Assembly (NCBI GenBank): GCA_012295225.1 | Contig: WMKK01000001.1 | Coordinates: forward strand, 310,001 to 374,000 | Source of the DNA: Ostreococcus mediterraneus | Taxonomy: Eukaryota; Chlorophyta; Mamiellophyceae; Mamiellales; Bathycoccaceae | Length of the DNA: 64,000 nucleotides | Direction of reading: 5' to 3' | In this document: in pieces, positions 27,197 to 37,975 of the stretch | Layout of the letters: every line of letters begins with the position of its first letter | How positions within the stretch are numbered: position 1 is the first letter of the stretch | Notes under the pieces: model-generated | Database searches by the model: none | Told to the model about the DNA's origin: nothing | What the model saw: the letters and a program-made list of their open reading frames with translations, nothing else | Made by a program: the position numbers and the translations under genes

Positions 27197-27522
27197 CGCC
27201 GAACGCGCAGCGCAGACTTTTGGGCGCGTTCGGCCGCCGCTGCGCTCAACGCGTCTTTTCGCCCGCGGCGTCAGACGTGCGTCTCATCGGATGCTCGGGA
27301 AGATCGCGCGCGCGCACATGCGCCGCATCAATCAATAATGTGACGATGACCGCGGTTCGCGCCGACTACGTGATATAAAATCACGCGCGCGCTTCGACGC
27401 CGCGGTACGATAGCAACAACAAAGTAAGGAGGCGCCTTACAACAATGTGATTACACAATCAAACAATTTAGTGATACATGTGCGCTATGTACTTCAATTC
27501 AATTCAATTTTCGTCTCACTCG
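27197..27522. other. Convergent gap with lone TATA-like motif and hairpin
   Basis: This 326-base gap has no convincing gene. At about 27371-27391 is GATATAAAATCACGCGCGCG, a good TATA-like motif on the + strand with no ORF after it. An inverted repeat GTAAGG/CCTTAC with a five-base loop lies at about 27424-27440. The last 90 bases are AT-rich, as in 3' flanks. A short non-coding RNA is possible but unproven. Confidence 0.35.
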
Positions 27523-27683
27523 TCAAGCCGACGAGCACTTGGCGTCCAGCGTCTCCTTGCGCGCCCACTGGTCGTCAAACAACAACGACCCTTGCTCGAT
27601 TATGACATCCTTCTCGCGGCTATGCGTACGCACGTGTACGTGTACTAAATGCGCCGACGCCGGCCGCGCCGGCACCGCCATCA

Positions 27684-27714
<31 letters not shown>

Positions 27715-28050
27715 CGCGTCTTCCATACTCGGCGCCGGCTCGCGCGCCAAGTCTAACGCGCGCAACAACGCGAGCACGTCACTCGCCCCGTGCGTGCGCT
27801 CTCCTCCGCGCGCGCGCCGATCACGCGCGTCCGCGTCGTCCCCGTACTCCCCTGACCGTCTCCCGCGCACCACATCCACCATCGGCGGCGTCGACGGCCC
27901 GACATCCGGCGCTGAAACGCGCGCAACCTCATCTTCATCGTCTCCGGAATGCGCATCGCACCCGTCGTCGTCGCCCCGTCTCGCGCGTTTACGCGCGCGA
28001 GACGTCGCGCACGCGGCGGTGGCGAACGCCATGGCGCGCGCGGGCGTCAT
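27523..28050 (-). CDS. Unrecognised small acidic protein
   Basis: I do not recognise this 175-residue product. The first 100 residues are disordered: basic, then acidic and Arg-rich, with an Ala-Thr run (about 113-125) from a six-base repeat. The last 45 residues are more ordered: H-L-V-H-V-H-V-R-T-H, then K-D-V-I-I-E-Q-G-S-L-L-F-D-D-Q-W, and look conserved. The opposite strand also has a 228-codon frame here (27539-28225), but it is Ser/Arg/Cys-rich in the way of antisense shadows. The - strand frame has the better composition. It lies tail-to-head before RPAP3 on the same strand. Confidence 0.5.
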
Positions 28051-28251
28051 CGCGCGCGCGTGTGCGGGCGCGCGCGCGCGGGGGTCGACGTGTGACGCGC
28101 GCGACTGTTCGGCTTCTCGAAACGTCGCCTCGAAACGTCGCGTTTTCTGGTGCCATGTGGCCAGTTGGCCAGTTGGGACATGTGAGCGTGGTATTGGACA
28201 CGTGCGCGTGCTGTGTACGAGCTAGGCTATGCGCAAATGCACGACGAGGGG

Positions 28252-29445
28252 CTATAATGCGAATGCGGCGCGCGCACGGGCGACGGCATCGCGTTCGATG
28301 ACGACGGCGTCAAAGGCGCGGACGAGGACGTCGCGCGCTGGGGGGGGCGCGAGCGCGAGGGAGACGGCGAAACGAGGGAGTTTTGGAAGCGCATCGAGCC
28401 ATTCGAGCGCGCACGGGGGGTCGATGGCGAGCATGTCGCGAACGACTGTGGTTGTGACGTCGGTGAGGATGTCAGGATCCAAACCACCGGCAAACATGGA
28501 TGGGATTTTGGCCACCGGAACGAGGCGAAGGACGTCGACGCGCGCGTCCGCAGAGGACGACGACGCGAGCTTCATCGCTCGGCGATACGTTTTCTCAAAC
28601 TCAGCGCCGTTCCGGGGCGGCGCTAGAGGCTTACTCGTGGCAATTTTTGTTGCCGCTTTAACGAGGTCTGTGTTGACGACGTCGATGGACGCCGCGGGCG
28701 ACTGTTCAGCCGCTGAAGCCGCGTCGGCGGTTGAACGCGAACGCCGAATAGTCACCTCCTCCTCGCTCTCGCTTTCCATGTCGTCATCTGCGCGCACACA
28801 CTCCATCGCTACTGCCTCACTACGCGTGGCCCAACCCTTGTCCTCGTCGTCATCATCGATGCGCACTCTGTACCGCGTCTGCGTCGGTCGCGTCTTCGCC
28901 TCGAGCTCAAACGCGCGTTGACTCTTTTTCCGCTCCTCTTTCAAAAACCCACTCGTCGGCTCCAATCGCAGCGCCCGCTCGAAATCCATGACACTCTCTA
29001 AATACTCCCCGAGCTCTCGCTTCGCGACGCCTCGCCGGTGATACACCTTTGAGCCGTAATCGGGCTCCAACGCCGCGCACGCGTCGCAATCCTCCACGAC
29101 GCCGTTGTAATCTTTCAACTTTAACCGCGCCATGGCCCGATTCGCGTGCGCCGCCGCGCTCGGCGCGATGCGCAAGCTCTCCGTATACGCATCAATGGCC
29201 TCACCGTAGGCGCCCTGACGATACCGCGCGTTCCCGCGTTCGCGCGCGGCGTCCGCGTCCACGGCATCATCTTTCGTGCGTTGACCAGACGCCAACATCT
29301 CCCCCGCGAATCCCACCTCCCGCGACGCGCGACGCAGCGCGTCGTCGCTCGCCTTGACGTCCGGTAACCACGCGTTCAACGCGCGCACGGCGTCGGCGCT
29401 CGCGCGCGCCGTTCGCACGGCGTCCAGCGCTATCGACGGGGACAT
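28252..29445 (-). CDS. RPAP3: RPAP3-like TPR co-chaperone
   Basis: The product (397 residues from the second Met; 412 from 29490) resembles RNA polymerase II-associated protein 3, part of the R2TP/HSP90 co-chaperone complex that assembles RNA polymerases and snoRNPs. A TPR domain of three repeats (about 60-175) shows ARERGNARYRQGAYGEAIDAY, ANRAMARLKLKDYNGVVEDC and KVYHRRGVAKRELGEY. A charged linker follows, then a C-terminal RPAP3_C-type domain (about 285-390) beginning APPRNGAEFEKTYRR. I chose 29445 because it keeps clear of the divergent gene beginning at 29483. SPAG1-like proteins share the domains and are the main alternative. Confidence 0.85.
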   Translation of the reverse strand: MSPSIALDAVRTARASADAVRALNAWLPDVKASDDALRRASREVGFAGEMLASGQRTKDDAVDADAARERGNARYRQGAYGEAIDAYTESLRIAPSAAAHANRAMARLKLKDYNGVVEDCDACAALEPDYGSKVYHRRGVAKRELGEYLESVMDFERALRLEPTSGFLKEERKKSQRAFELEAKTRPTQTRYRVRIDDDDEDKGWATRSEAVAMECVRADDDMESESEEEVTIRRSRSTADAASAAEQSPAASIDVVNTDLVKAATKIATSKPLAPPRNGAEFEKTYRRAMKLASSSSADARVDVLRLVPVAKIPSMFAGGLDPDILTDVTTTVVRDMLAIDPPCALEWLDALPKLPRFAVSLALAPPPARDVLVRAFDAVVIERDAVARARAAFAL

Positions 29446-29482
29446 CAATGCCGTCGTGCGATCCCGCAGAGCCCGACGCACG

Positions 29483-29884
29483 ATGGTCACGATGACGACG
29501 ACGATGGCGCGCGCGCCCCGCGCGACGACGGCGGCGGCGGCATCGCCGTCATCCCGGGCGTCATCCGCGCCGGTGCGCGCGACGAATGCGCCGCGCGCGC
29601 GCGCGTCGTTCGCGTCGTTCGCATCGGTTTCGGCTAAGGTGCGCGCGCGCGCATCGACGACGACGACGACGCGCGCGGTCGACGACGACGACGGGCGATC
29701 GCGTCAGGACTACGTGAAACCCGTGCAGCAAGAGTCGGCGTTGTTGGAATCGGAGACGTTTAGCGCGGCGCTCACGGCGGCGTTCGTGGTGTTTTTGCTC
29801 GCGGGGGCGTTTTTTGTGTTTGGACAGCTCGCGAAACCCGTGCTCGACGTCATGGTGCAATCTTTTCCGGGTGGCTCAAAGTGA
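29483..29884 (+). CDS. Small plastid-type membrane protein, family not recognised
   Basis: The 133-residue product has a Thr/Ala/Arg/Ser-rich N-terminus of about 65 residues that fits a plastid transit peptide, an acidic stretch, then one strong membrane helix (about 94-117, with TAAFVVFLLAGAFFVFG) and a short C-terminal tail. The composition suggests a thylakoid or envelope single-pass protein, perhaps an assembly factor or small subunit, but I cannot name a family. The start at 29483 is the first Met compatible with a transit peptide. Confidence 0.65.
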   Translation: MVTMTTTMARAPRATTAAAASPSSRASSAPVRATNAPRARASFASFASVSAKVRARASTTTTTRAVDDDDGRSRQDYVKPVQQESALLESETFSAALTAAFVVFLLAGAFFVFGQLAKPVLDVMVQSFPGGSK

Positions 29885-29931
29885 ATGTAGATTTTAATAA
29901 AATAAATGGATTGGGGTATTACAGTGATGAT

Positions 29932-32900
29932 TTAACCGAGGCGCGCGCGTAACTCGCGTCTGGCGGCGATGCGGCCAAAGACTTTTAATACTTCGTCGAT
30001 GACGCACACGGGCGCGGCGCAGAGCAATACGAGGAGCCACTCGTTACGATCGAGCGGGACGATTGAAAAAATGTCTGCGAGGTACGGCACGTACATGATC
30101 ACGAAGTGCAAGCCAAAGGAGACGCACATGGCGACTAACAAATACGGATTGGCCCATGGCGGCATCGTCAAGAGCGATCCATCTTCGGATAACGCGTTGA
30201 GCGCGTTGAACATTTCAATGGCGACGAGCACGGTGAGCGACAACGTAGACGCCTTGACCTTGCCCACTTCAAAGTATTCGCACGCGTTTTTCCCGGTGTA
30301 GTCATACGTCACGCCACCAGCGGTGAATTTGCCGCCTTTGAACCCTTTCCATTGCGCGCATTCGCCCCAGTGCGTGAGCTGATGAAACGTCACCGTCGCG
30401 TGTCCGTCGCCGCTCAAATCCACCCCCATAAACGTCGACCGCGTGTACCAAATCGCAAACGCCCCCACGGTGGCCACACCCACGTACAACCCGACCACTG
30501 CGTATCGAAACATCACCCACTTGGATAACAAATCTTCGTCCTTCTTCCGCGGCGGTTTAGTCATGATGTCCTTATCCGCCGGATTAAACCCGAGCGCCGT
30601 CGCCGGAGGTCCGTCGGTGACCAGGTTCACCCACAACAGCTGCACGGGCACTAAGCCTTCGGGCATCCCGAGCGCGGCGGTGAGAAAAATACTCACCACC
30701 TCACCGACGTTGGATGAAATCATGTAGCGAATAAACGCCTTCATGTTGTTGTAAATGCTTCGACCTTCGGCGACGGCATCGACAATGGTGCTAAAGTTGT
30801 CGTCGGCGAGCACCATGTCGGACGCCTCCTTGGCGACTTCGGTGCCAGAGATGCCCATGGCGATGCCAATATCGGCCAATTTCAACGCAGGCGCATCGTT
30901 GACGCCATCGCCCGTCATCGCCACGACGTCGCCGTTGTCGCGAAGCAGGCGAACGATGTCTTGCTTGTGCTTGGGCTCGGCGCGAGAAAATACGCGACCG
31001 CCTTCGCCGAGCAACGCCTCGAGCTGCTTCTTTTTCGACATGGACGCGAATTCGCGTCCAGTGAATGATTTACCCTTGGCGTCAGCGACCGAGGTAAAGA
31101 CGCCGATCTCCCCACAGATCGCTTCCGCGGTGAGTTGATTATCACCGGTGATGACGATGACGCGAATGCCAGCGGTGTGGCACGCCTCAATCGCGCCTCG
31201 AACTTCGGGACGCGGCGGGTCGCGTAATCCCGCCAAGCCGACGAAGGTCAAGTCAGATTCGATGCGAGCGTACGAGCTCGGATCCTTGAGCACGACGTGT
31301 GCCTTGTGCGTGCTCGAGCCGTCGTACGTCGCCAAGTCTCCTAATTCTGCGCCGGATTTCGTGGCAAACGCAATCGTGCGAAGGGCGCCGCGCGCCATGT
31401 CGGCTTGTTTGGCGAGAATTTTCTTGCGCGTCGGAGCGGTGAGTGGGACGACAGAACCGTCGGGGAGTTGAACGCTCGAACATCGCTCGAGAACGAATTC
31501 GGGTGCGCCCTTGACGAAGAGGTGGTTCGTCGACGCCGACGACGCACTCTTCCCGCGACCAGTGCTGGTTTTTTCACTCACGATGACACTCATGGACTTT
31601 CGGTTACGTTCGAACTCGAGCGTCGCCTTTACGTCGTACACCGCCGCGAGTGTGTCGCACACAATCTGCGCGTGCTTCTCCGGCTTTGACGCGCGTTTGG
31701 CTTCGATGCCTCGCATGTTTTCCAAACCAATCTTCTCGGCTAATACCTTGAGCGCCGCCTCCGTGGGTTCGCCGATAGCCTTGTACGCGCCATTCTTGTA
31801 CTCGATGTCGGCGCCGTTGCACAGCGCGCACACTTTGCTCACTGCGGCCAAAGTGGCGTCGAGCGCGTTCGGGGCGCCGATGATGGCGCCTTCAGTGGGG
31901 TTGTAAGTCGTGCCCTCTACTTCGTATGACGAGAGCGTCGTAGATGATTTCATCACCACGAGATTCACCGCGGACATTTGATTCGTAGTGAGCGTACCCG
32001 TCTTGTCACTGCAAATGACACTCGTGCACCCGAGCGTTTCGACGCTGGGCAACTTGCGAACGATGGCATTCTTTTTTGCCATTTTACGCGTACCGAGCGC
32101 CAAGCACGTGGTGATCACCGCGGGTAAACCTTCGGGAATGGCTGCGACCGCCAACGCGACGGCAATTTTAAAGTAATACGTGCACTTGCCCAAATCAAAC
32201 GACACCGACGGCGTCGATGACCCGGGGGCGAATTCAATCGTTAAAAAGTGCTTGTAGTTGATGAGCCACACAACGAGGCACACGACACCGATGAGCGTCG
32301 TCAAGCTCTCGCCAAAACGGTCGAGCTTTTGCTTGAGCGGCGTGTCTTCTTCCTCTTCGCTTGCGGCTTGGATTTGCGACTGAATCTTACCAATCTCAGT
32401 CGACATGCCCGTGGAGTTCACCACGCACACGCACGACCCGCTTGAAACCGCCGTGCCGCTGAACAACATATTCGTCTTCCCTTGAAGCTCAATGTCGATA
32501 TCCTTCACCGCATCGGTGCGCTTATCAACCGCCACGGATTCCCCCGTCAACGACGCTTGTTCCACGCGCACCGTCGCCGTCTTCAACCCCACCAAGCGGC
32601 AATCCGCCGGAACGCGGTCGCCCGTCTTCAACTCCACCACGTCTCCCGGCACGAGCTCCTTGGCCGCGAGCGACCCATCCCACGCGCCGTCTCTCAAGCA
32701 CTTCGCATGCTCACTTTGCATCTCCTTCAACGCCTCGAGCGCATTCTCCGCGTTCGATTCCTGCCACACGCCCACGATTGCATTCAAGATTAAGATTAAC
32801 ACAATCACCAGCGGCTCCACGTACGCCGTGATCGAATGCCCCGCATCCGCCCCCCTATTCTCCACGAATGCCAACCCAAACGACACCGCCGCGGCGGCAA

Positions 32901-33111
32901 GTAATATCTTCACCAGCGCGTCATCAAACTGTTCGAGCACGAGCGCCCACAGCGCCTTACCGGGCTCTTTTTCGAGCTCATTCGCGCCGTAGCGCGCGCG
33001 ACGATCGGTCACTTCGCCGTCCGACAACCCCACGCTGACGTCGACGTCGTGGTGTCGCAGGGCGTCGTCTACTGTGGACGCCCACGCGGGGTAGATGCGC
33101 GGCGCATCCAT
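29932..33111 (-). CDS. ECA1: P2A-type calcium ATPase, SERCA/ECA
   Basis: The 1059-residue product is a P-type Ca2+ pump of the SERCA (plant ECA) type that loads calcium or manganese into the ER. Landmarks in order: an N-terminal cation-ATPase domain with [12 protein letters not shown]; actuator [11 protein letters not shown]4 PEGLPAV; phosphorylation site [15 protein letters not shown]; a nucleotide-binding domain; the hinge [12 protein letters not shown]; then six C-terminal membrane helices with M5 near [23 protein letters not shown] and an M6 [13 protein letters not shown]. All catalytic motifs are intact. The start at 33111 ([12 protein letters not shown]) is the normal SERCA beginning; the upstream frame to 33864 runs antisense through the LRR gene and is rejected. 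Confidence 0.96.
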   Translation of the reverse strand: MDAPRIYPAWASTVDDALRHHDVDVSVGLSDGEVTDRRARYGANELEKEPGKALWALVLEQFDDALVKILLAAAAVSFGLAFVENRGADAGHSITAYVEPLVIVLILILNAIVGVWQESNAENALEALKEMQSEHAKCLRDGAWDGSLAAKELVPGDVVELKTGDRVPADCRLVGLKTATVRVEQASLTGESVAVDKRTDAVKDIDIELQGKTNMLFSGTAVSSGSCVCVVNSTGMSTEIGKIQSQIQAASEEEEDTPLKQKLDRFGESLTTLIGVVCLVVWLINYKHFLTIEFAPGSSTPSVSFDLGKCTYYFKIAVALAVAAIPEGLPAVITTCLALGTRKMAKKNAIVRKLPSVETLGCTSVICSDKTGTLTTNQMSAVNLVVMKSSTTLSSYEVEGTTYNPTEGAIIGAPNALDATLAAVSKVCALCNGADIEYKNGAYKAIGEPTEAALKVLAEKIGLENMRGIEAKRASKPEKHAQIVCDTLAAVYDVKATLEFERNRKSMSVIVSEKTSTGRGKSASSASTNHLFVKGAPEFVLERCSSVQLPDGSVVPLTAPTRKKILAKQADMARGALRTIAFATKSGAELGDLATYDGSSTHKAHVVLKDPSSYARIESDLTFVGLAGLRDPPRPEVRGAIEACHTAGIRVIVITGDNQLTAEAICGEIGVFTSVADAKGKSFTGREFASMSKKKQLEALLGEGGRVFSRAEPKHKQDIVRLLRDNGDVVAMTGDGVNDAPALKLADIGIAMGISGTEVAKEASDMVLADDNFSTIVDAVAEGRSIYNNMKAFIRYMISSNVGEVVSIFLTAALGMPEGLVPVQLLWVNLVTDGPPATALGFNPADKDIMTKPPRKKDEDLLSKWVMFRYAVVGLYVGVATVGAFAIWYTRSTFMGVDLSGDGHATVTFHQLTHWGECAQWKGFKGGKFTAGGVTYDYTGKNACEYFEVGKVKASTLSLTVLVAIEMFNALNALSEDGSLLTMPPWANPYLLVAMCVSFGLHFVIMYVPYLADIFSIVPLDRNEWLLVLLCAAPVCVIDEVLKVFGRIAARRELRARLG

Positions 33112-33295
33112 GGCGTCGGGTGATGCGCCCTGGGCGCTCGACGACGCGCAACGAACGGCGGCGGGGTGTGTTGAATGGAAGCTTCGATTCGGCGGGATCG
33201 TGGACGTCGAGCGTTCGGACAAACGGCGTGTGCCGGTTCGTATTCTTCCATGTGGACTCCATGTGGCGACGCGCGACGGGCGACAGAAGGCGACG

Positions 33296-34891
33296 ATGAT
33301 GATGATGATGACGACGACGGTGGTTGGTTTCGTGGCGCTCGTGGTGGCGCGCGGCGCGCTCGCGGTCGATGCGCAGTCGGGGTTGGTGGTGGATGGCGAT
33401 CGCGCCGCACTCGCGGCGCTGTGCGCTGCGGTCGGCGCGGATGCGTGCGCGCTTGGGTTGGCGCGAGGGGAGGAGCCGTGCGGTGGTTCAATATGGGGTG
33501 GTGTCAAGGTGGGATGTGCGTGCGAAGGTGATGCGGGGTGCCGCGTGAAGACGTTGGTGATGTCGGGGATGGATTTGCGAGGGATGTTGCCGGGCGAGGA
33601 CGGGCGGCGCTTGGAGCGCGACGGATTCGGCGCGCTCGAGGTGTTGGATTTGTCGTCGAATGCGATTCGCGGGGGCATTCCCGAGGCCTTTATCGCGTCC
33701 ATGCCTCGGTTGCGGGAGTTATATTTGAATTTGAACTTGTTCACTGGCGAGATTCCTCGCAGCATTGGGTCGCTGACGGAATTGGTCATCCTGAATATCG
33801 ATGGCGGTTTCACGCCAAAGCAAATTTTTGTTGAAAGCTTCGTGCCCGCCGCGAAGCGAAGCACTTACGGCGAGCCTGGGGTGTATTTTGGCAATCAACT
33901 CACGGGGAGCATTCCTACAGAGATTGGTAAATTGATCAACTTGCGCGTGTTGAATTTGCATCGCAATTTCTTAGGCGCTCGAGGAGACTCGTACGCGCTG
34001 CCCAGAAGCATCGGAAATCTCAAGCGATTGGAAACCATGGATGTGTCTGGTAATCAATTATACGGGCGCATTCCGAACGAGTTGTCGACGCTACCACGCT
34101 TACGGCAGTTGAACTTGGACGACAATTTCATGTCAGGACCAATCCCACCAGATTGGTCGCAAGCGTTGGCGTTGGAGTCGTTCATTCTTGAAGGTAACCG
34201 ACTCACTGGGACTCTACCCGACGCGTTGCCCAAGAACTTAACGTTTTTAGATTTGCATGAAAACGCGCTGACTGGATCGGTTAATTCTATTCGCTCGCTC
34301 AAGAGATTGGAGATTGCGTTGCTTGACAGAAACAGACTATCCGGCCCAGTGACCATCAGCTCGGCGGATCTTCCAAACTTGAAGACGATTTCGCTCGCGA
34401 ACAATCCTGGGCTGTGCGGCGACGTACCGACACTCCCCATAGCTTCGGACCAAGCCAAAGCAGCAGAGTGCGACAAACCCACAGAGCCGTGTCAGCTGTG
34501 GCCTGTGACATTGGGCACTAAACTCGGCCAGGCGTGTCAATGCGTCGAAGTTGGTCGCGCGTGTAGCGTGTTAAGTTTGAATGACGACGCCGGCGAGCGA
34601 TGCTGCGCGAATGGAAGCTGTGCAGAGGTTCCGTACGCGTACGGTGTGAAATACTGTTTACCGTGTAGCGAAGAAAATCAAAAGTGCGGTGGGGCATTTT
34701 TTGACGGTGCGCGTTGCTGCGCTCGGGATCTGACTTGTACATGGGTGAACGACTACTCGAGCGTGTGTCGACCATGCTCGGCGGTGTGGGAGCAATGCGG
34801 TGGTTCGTACTTTTCGGGCGCAAAGTGTTGCGCTGTAGGTAACGCGTGCGTATTTTTTAGCGAATACTATTCGCAGTGTCAACCTATGTGA
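33296..34891 (+). CDS. Secreted LRR protein with C-terminal CBM1-like cysteine modules
   Basis: The 531-residue product starts with a signal peptide after a Met run (about 1-27). An N-terminal Cys-containing cap (about 50-90) is followed by about ten plant-type leucine-rich repeats (about 95-385), with LxxNxLxGxIP units. The C-terminal 140 residues hold 20-odd cysteines. The last 37 residues fit the family 1 carbohydrate-binding module closely: W-E-Q-C-G-G, then S-G-A-K-C-C, then C[10 protein letters not shown]. The 37 residues before them form a second, weaker copy (K-C-G-G, then D-G-A-R-C-C). There is no membrane anchor, so the protein is probably secreted and binds polysaccharide. The esterase-like gene follows on the same strand after 131 bases. 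Confidence 0.88.
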   Translation: MMMMMTTTVVGFVALVVARGALAVDAQSGLVVDGDRAALAALCAAVGADACALGLARGEEPCGGSIWGGVKVGCACEGDAGCRVKTLVMSGMDLRGMLPGEDGRRLERDGFGALEVLDLSSNAIRGGIPEAFIASMPRLRELYLNLNLFTGEIPRSIGSLTELVILNIDGGFTPKQIFVESFVPAAKRSTYGEPGVYFGNQLTGSIPTEIGKLINLRVLNLHRNFLGARGDSYALPRSIGNLKRLETMDVSGNQLYGRIPNELSTLPRLRQLNLDDNFMSGPIPPDWSQALALESFILEGNRLTGTLPDALPKNLTFLDLHENALTGSVNSIRSLKRLEIALLDRNRLSGPVTISSADLPNLKTISLANNPGLCGDVPTLPIASDQAKAAECDKPTEPCQLWPVTLGTKLGQACQCVEVGRACSVLSLNDDAGERCCANGSCAEVPYAYGVKYCLPCSEENQKCGGAFFDGARCCARDLTCTWVNDYSSVCRPCSAVWEQCGGSYFSGAKCCAVGNACVFFSEYYSQCQPM

Positions 34892-35022
34892 TTGATATGT
34901 TCAATGAGTCGCTACGCTCGAGGCGGCGACGCATTCAAGACGCAAGCCGCCACTCTCGACTCCATTCTACGGCACGTCTCACGACACCAGCTCTGATTTC
35001 TACGTTCGTTCGTATCTTACTC

Positions 35023-36483
35023 ATGTTGTCCAATATTCGTGCGCGTTTTGCGTTTCTTGCCTTCTTGCTCGGGAACGCTGGCTCCGCCTACGGCCTCGCG
35101 AGGCAGTCGCTCGACATTGTCTACGACAACGGCGTCGACCGCGACCCCATCGCGCTCTACTTGCCCGATAGCGCAATTGATAACACGACAACGCCCGCTC
35201 CGGAAATGCCTTTGGTTGTTCTTCTTCATGGTCGATGCATGGATGGCGAGTCGACCGATCGAATCTTACGATTGAAGGAGCGCGTGGACGAATTCGGCTT
35301 TGCCTTGGCTGTTCCCGAGGCGTCTCGTAACCGCTTCTGGTCTTCAACCGCACTTCGTACGGGCGGCATACTCAGCACGCGATTCGGCTGCCGCGCATGG
35401 GCGGCGACGCCATCGTGCTGTGCCGCTGGTCGATTCGCGTTGCGACCGAGCGAGCCTGAGACTTGGGAGCCCGTGGACGACGTCGCGCACATTTCGCAAA
35501 CGATTTCGGCGGTGAAGAGCGCCTACAACATTGCCAATAATAAAGTCTACATCGTCGGTTGGGAAAACGGTGGTTTCATGGCGTATCGCATGGCGTGCGA
35601 AAAACCAGACCTCATCGCTGGCATTGTTTCTATTTCTGGTTTGTCTTTTGTCGATGCACCGACGAATTGTGCGGCGTTCTCCAACGCTGGCGCGTCCCCA
35701 GTCAACGTGCTCGCCATTCACGGTGAATTTGACAACATTCCCGTCGATGGCGGCCTTTTCGAAGGCAAGCCCGTGCCGTCGGTGGAAACCACCGTGTTTG
35801 GCTGGGCTGATCACAACGGTTGCGAAGCGACGACGAAAATCGCCACTCCGGACGCGATGGTGTCGAGACAGAAATTGCTCGCAAACGCTCCCGACACCGA
35901 CGTCGTGTACTTTGGAAACGATACCTCGTGCGACGCCGGTGGACGTACTGAGCTTCGTCTCGTTCGCGGATTGAACACTGAGCTCGCCAATGCGATGACG
36001 TTTTCCACGCAGTTTACGCCTGAAGTGCTCACGTGGATGTTTGATAACGAAGGTGTCTCGAATAATGGTTTTGACGACGATGACGACGACGACGCTTCAG
36101 CGCCGGCGCCAAACGTGGAAACATCATCTGGGCCATCTGAGGCGTACACGTTCTGCCCTCCCGACGTCTTGCGATGCCCGGATGGTCAAATGGTCACGCG
36201 CCAAGTGCCATCGTGCAACTTTCAGTGCGCCGATGGCGCTCCGTCGCTGGCGTATCTCGAAACTATTTGCACGCCCGGCGATTGCTGCGGCACGTACGGA
36301 TTGTGCTTGTCCACGTCGGCGTGCTCAGGCGCGTCGTGCCCGAATGACATTACTCTCGACAACTACGACACGTATATGAATGCAAGAAGCGCTGAACCGC
36401 CGAGCAGCGGTGCGGGCGCGTCTTTCGCAGCTGCTTCGGTTTCCATCGCCGCCATCGGCGCCGCGGCGCTCGCCTTGATGTGA
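35023..36483 (+). CDS. GPI-type surface protein with a PHB-depolymerase/feruloyl-esterase fold lacking its nucleophile
   Basis: The 486-residue product has a signal peptide (about 1-25) and an alpha/beta-hydrolase domain of the poly-hydroxybutyrate depolymerase/feruloyl esterase type (about 30-345). The oxyanion segment is LVVLLHG and the acid-region motif is HGEFDNIPVDGG. The nucleophile elbow, normally G-x-S-N-G-G, reads GWENGG: Ser is replaced by Glu181. The catalytic His block, normally G-H-x-W-P-G, is not recognisable. It is therefore probably a non-catalytic binding protein. An acidic run, a Cys-rich module (about 380-450) and a Ser/Gly-rich tail with a final hydrophobic stretch suggest GPI anchoring. 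The upstream in-frame ATG at 34876 overlaps the LRR stop; 35023 gives the signal peptide. Confidence 0.82.
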   Translation: MLSNIRARFAFLAFLLGNAGSAYGLARQSLDIVYDNGVDRDPIALYLPDSAIDNTTTPAPEMPLVVLLHGRCMDGESTDRILRLKERVDEFGFALAVPEASRNRFWSSTALRTGGILSTRFGCRAWAATPSCCAAGRFALRPSEPETWEPVDDVAHISQTISAVKSAYNIANNKVYIVGWENGGFMAYRMACEKPDLIAGIVSISGLSFVDAPTNCAAFSNAGASPVNVLAIHGEFDNIPVDGGLFEGKPVPSVETTVFGWADHNGCEATTKIATPDAMVSRQKLLANAPDTDVVYFGNDTSCDAGGRTELRLVRGLNTELANAMTFSTQFTPEVLTWMFDNEGVSNNGFDDDDDDDASAPAPNVETSSGPSEAYTFCPPDVLRCPDGQMVTRQVPSCNFQCADGAPSLAYLETICTPGDCCGTYGLCLSTSACSGASCPNDITLDNYDTYMNARSAEPPSSGAGASFAAASVSIAAIGAAALALM

Positions 36484-36697
36484 ATGAACGTCGCTCCACG
36501 GAGTGTAATTGCAACTCTCTCAAGTACGGTACCGGTACGTCTGTACGACAAATATGAATGAAATAATTATGATTTTGAGAGATTCCTATATAAAATACGC
36601 GCGCTTTTATCGTCTGCTGCTGCTCTAGTATCTTCATCAATTTCACGTGTTTTATGCTCGCAGCGCGGCGACAATGCGTCGCTTGAATGAATAATAT
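36484..36697. other. Convergent gap with palindrome and TATA-like motif
   Basis: A GTACCGGTAC palindrome lies at 36529-36538. A TATATAAAATACGCGCGC motif lies at about 36589-36606 with no ORF after it on the + strand. This motif is close to the one near 27371. A short RNA gene is conceivable. Confidence 0.35.
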
Positions 36698-37975
36698 TTA
36701 TGCTCCTCCTCGTCGGGGACGCGTAGACCTCTCGGTGGCTTTAAGCGCGGAAATCATCGCTGCAGATGCATCCATTTCGGACGTTCCCGCGGCGACTTTG
36801 GCGCTAGCGCCGGCGCTCGTCTTTTGAGCGCGCAACTTTACCGCCGGTTCGCTAATCGTCACAGTGCTTTCGCCATTCTCCCCATCTTCGAGATCCATAC
36901 CCTCCACGGCATCATCCATAGAGTTCATGGACTTTTCCGGAGTGCTCATCTTTGTCTCGCTATCCGCACCTTGAAGCATGAGTAACATTTCTGCCTCTTC
37001 TTCAAGATTGACCGCTTTGTTTGACGTCGAAAGCTTGGACATGCGTCCGCTCAACGCGGCGGTGTCCTCGCGCATGCCACCGCGCCCTTGCACCGGTCGC
37101 GTCGGAAGCGGCGGCAATTGCGCACGCACGGACGCCGGAATCGGCACTTCTTTTCCAAAGTTTGTAACCGCTGCATCTCCTCGGATCGCGCGCGCCGCGG
37201 CGTCGTACGCGAGCGCCGCCTCTTCCGCCGAATCAAACGTGCCCAGCCACAATCGCGAACCGCGCGTTGGATCTCTGATTTCCGCCGCATACTTCCCCCA
37301 CGGACGCTGTCTTACGCCTCGGTACACGCTCTTGTGTTGTTTGCCACTCGAGTTCATCGGTGACGTCGCCAATGACGCCGCTGCAGCCGCAGCCGCAGCG
37401 TCCATCCCAGTCGTCGCCTTTTCCAACTTTTTACTCTTCGTCGCGCTCGTCGGCGGCTTCTGCACACCGCCCGCCTTGATGGGCGGCGACGACGAAAACG
37501 TCGCCATCGACAACCCACGCGGTGGATCCTTAAGATTCATTGGTGGACTAAACGCACTAAAACCACTATTCGGAGATCCAATGTGATGCTTCCCAGGAAG
37601 CGACGAGCTATACCCCGGGAATCCGATGCCGCTCTCGAGCGGCGCCTTGGCGCGCATCACCTGCGGAATCGCCGTCGGCGATGACCCGTACGACCCTCCG
37701 ATCGAGCTCGGCGACGTCCCAGCCAAGAAATTCGGCGACCCCGCCCCAGGGCCCGGCGGCATCATCATCATCATCGACGGCGCGGCGCCGGCGAACCCGC
37801 CTCCAATCACGAAGCCTCGCGTGGGCGCGCTCGATCCCAACCCCCCGCCCGCGCTCGCGAACGCCTGCATCGCCGCCATCGCGTCCTCACCACCCATCAT
37901 CGTGCTCTGATACGACGAAGCAAATTGCGAAGATGCCTCCCGAGGCGCATCCGCCGCCGACGTCGTCTTCGTCAT
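36698..37975 (-). CDS. AP2/ERF-domain transcription factor
   Basis: The 425-residue product has one AP2/ERF DNA-binding domain (about 215-275): it opens with [19 protein letters not shown], continues with [21 protein letters not shown] and ends with AVTNF, all canonical. The first 200 residues are Gly/Pro/Ser/Met-rich and disordered, and the C-terminal 150 are acidic with a Leu-rich patch, so either end may act as an activation or repression region. A single AP2 domain with the WGKYAAEIR form points to the ERF side of the family. Targets cannot be read from sequence. The long upstream gap (37976-38743) is its promoter side. Confidence 0.93.
   Translation of the reverse strand: MTKTTSAADAPREASSQFASSYQSTMMGGEDAMAAMQAFASAGGGLGSSAPTRGFVIGGGFAGAAPSMMMMMPPGPGAGSPNFLAGTSPSSIGGSYGSSPTAIPQVMRAKAPLESGIGFPGYSSSLPGKHHIGSPNSGFSAFSPPMNLKDPPRGLSMATFSSSPPIKAGGVQKPPTSATKSKKLEKATTGMDAAAAAAAASLATSPMNSSGKQHKSVYRGVRQRPWGKYAAEIRDPTRGSRLWLGTFDSAEEAALAYDAAARAIRGDAAVTNFGKEVPIPASVRAQLPPLPTRPVQGRGGMREDTAALSGRMSKLSTSNKAVNLEEEAEMLLMLQGADSETKMSTPEKSMNSMDDAVEGMDLEDGENGESTVTISEPAVKLRAQKTSAGASAKVAAGTSEMDASAAMISALKATERSTRPRRGGA

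Noticed and set aside
27539-28225. 228-codon + frame
   Set aside because: Ser/Arg/Cys-rich with no ordered segment; the opposite-strand frame has a more protein-like C-terminus.
33112-33864. N-terminal extension of the calcium ATPase frame by 251 codons
   Set aside because: It runs antisense through the LRR gene, and SERCA proteins begin where [10 protein letters not shown] does.
36698-37975. Plant AP2 (two-domain) subfamily for the AP2 gene
   Set aside because: Only one AP2/ERF domain is present in the frame.
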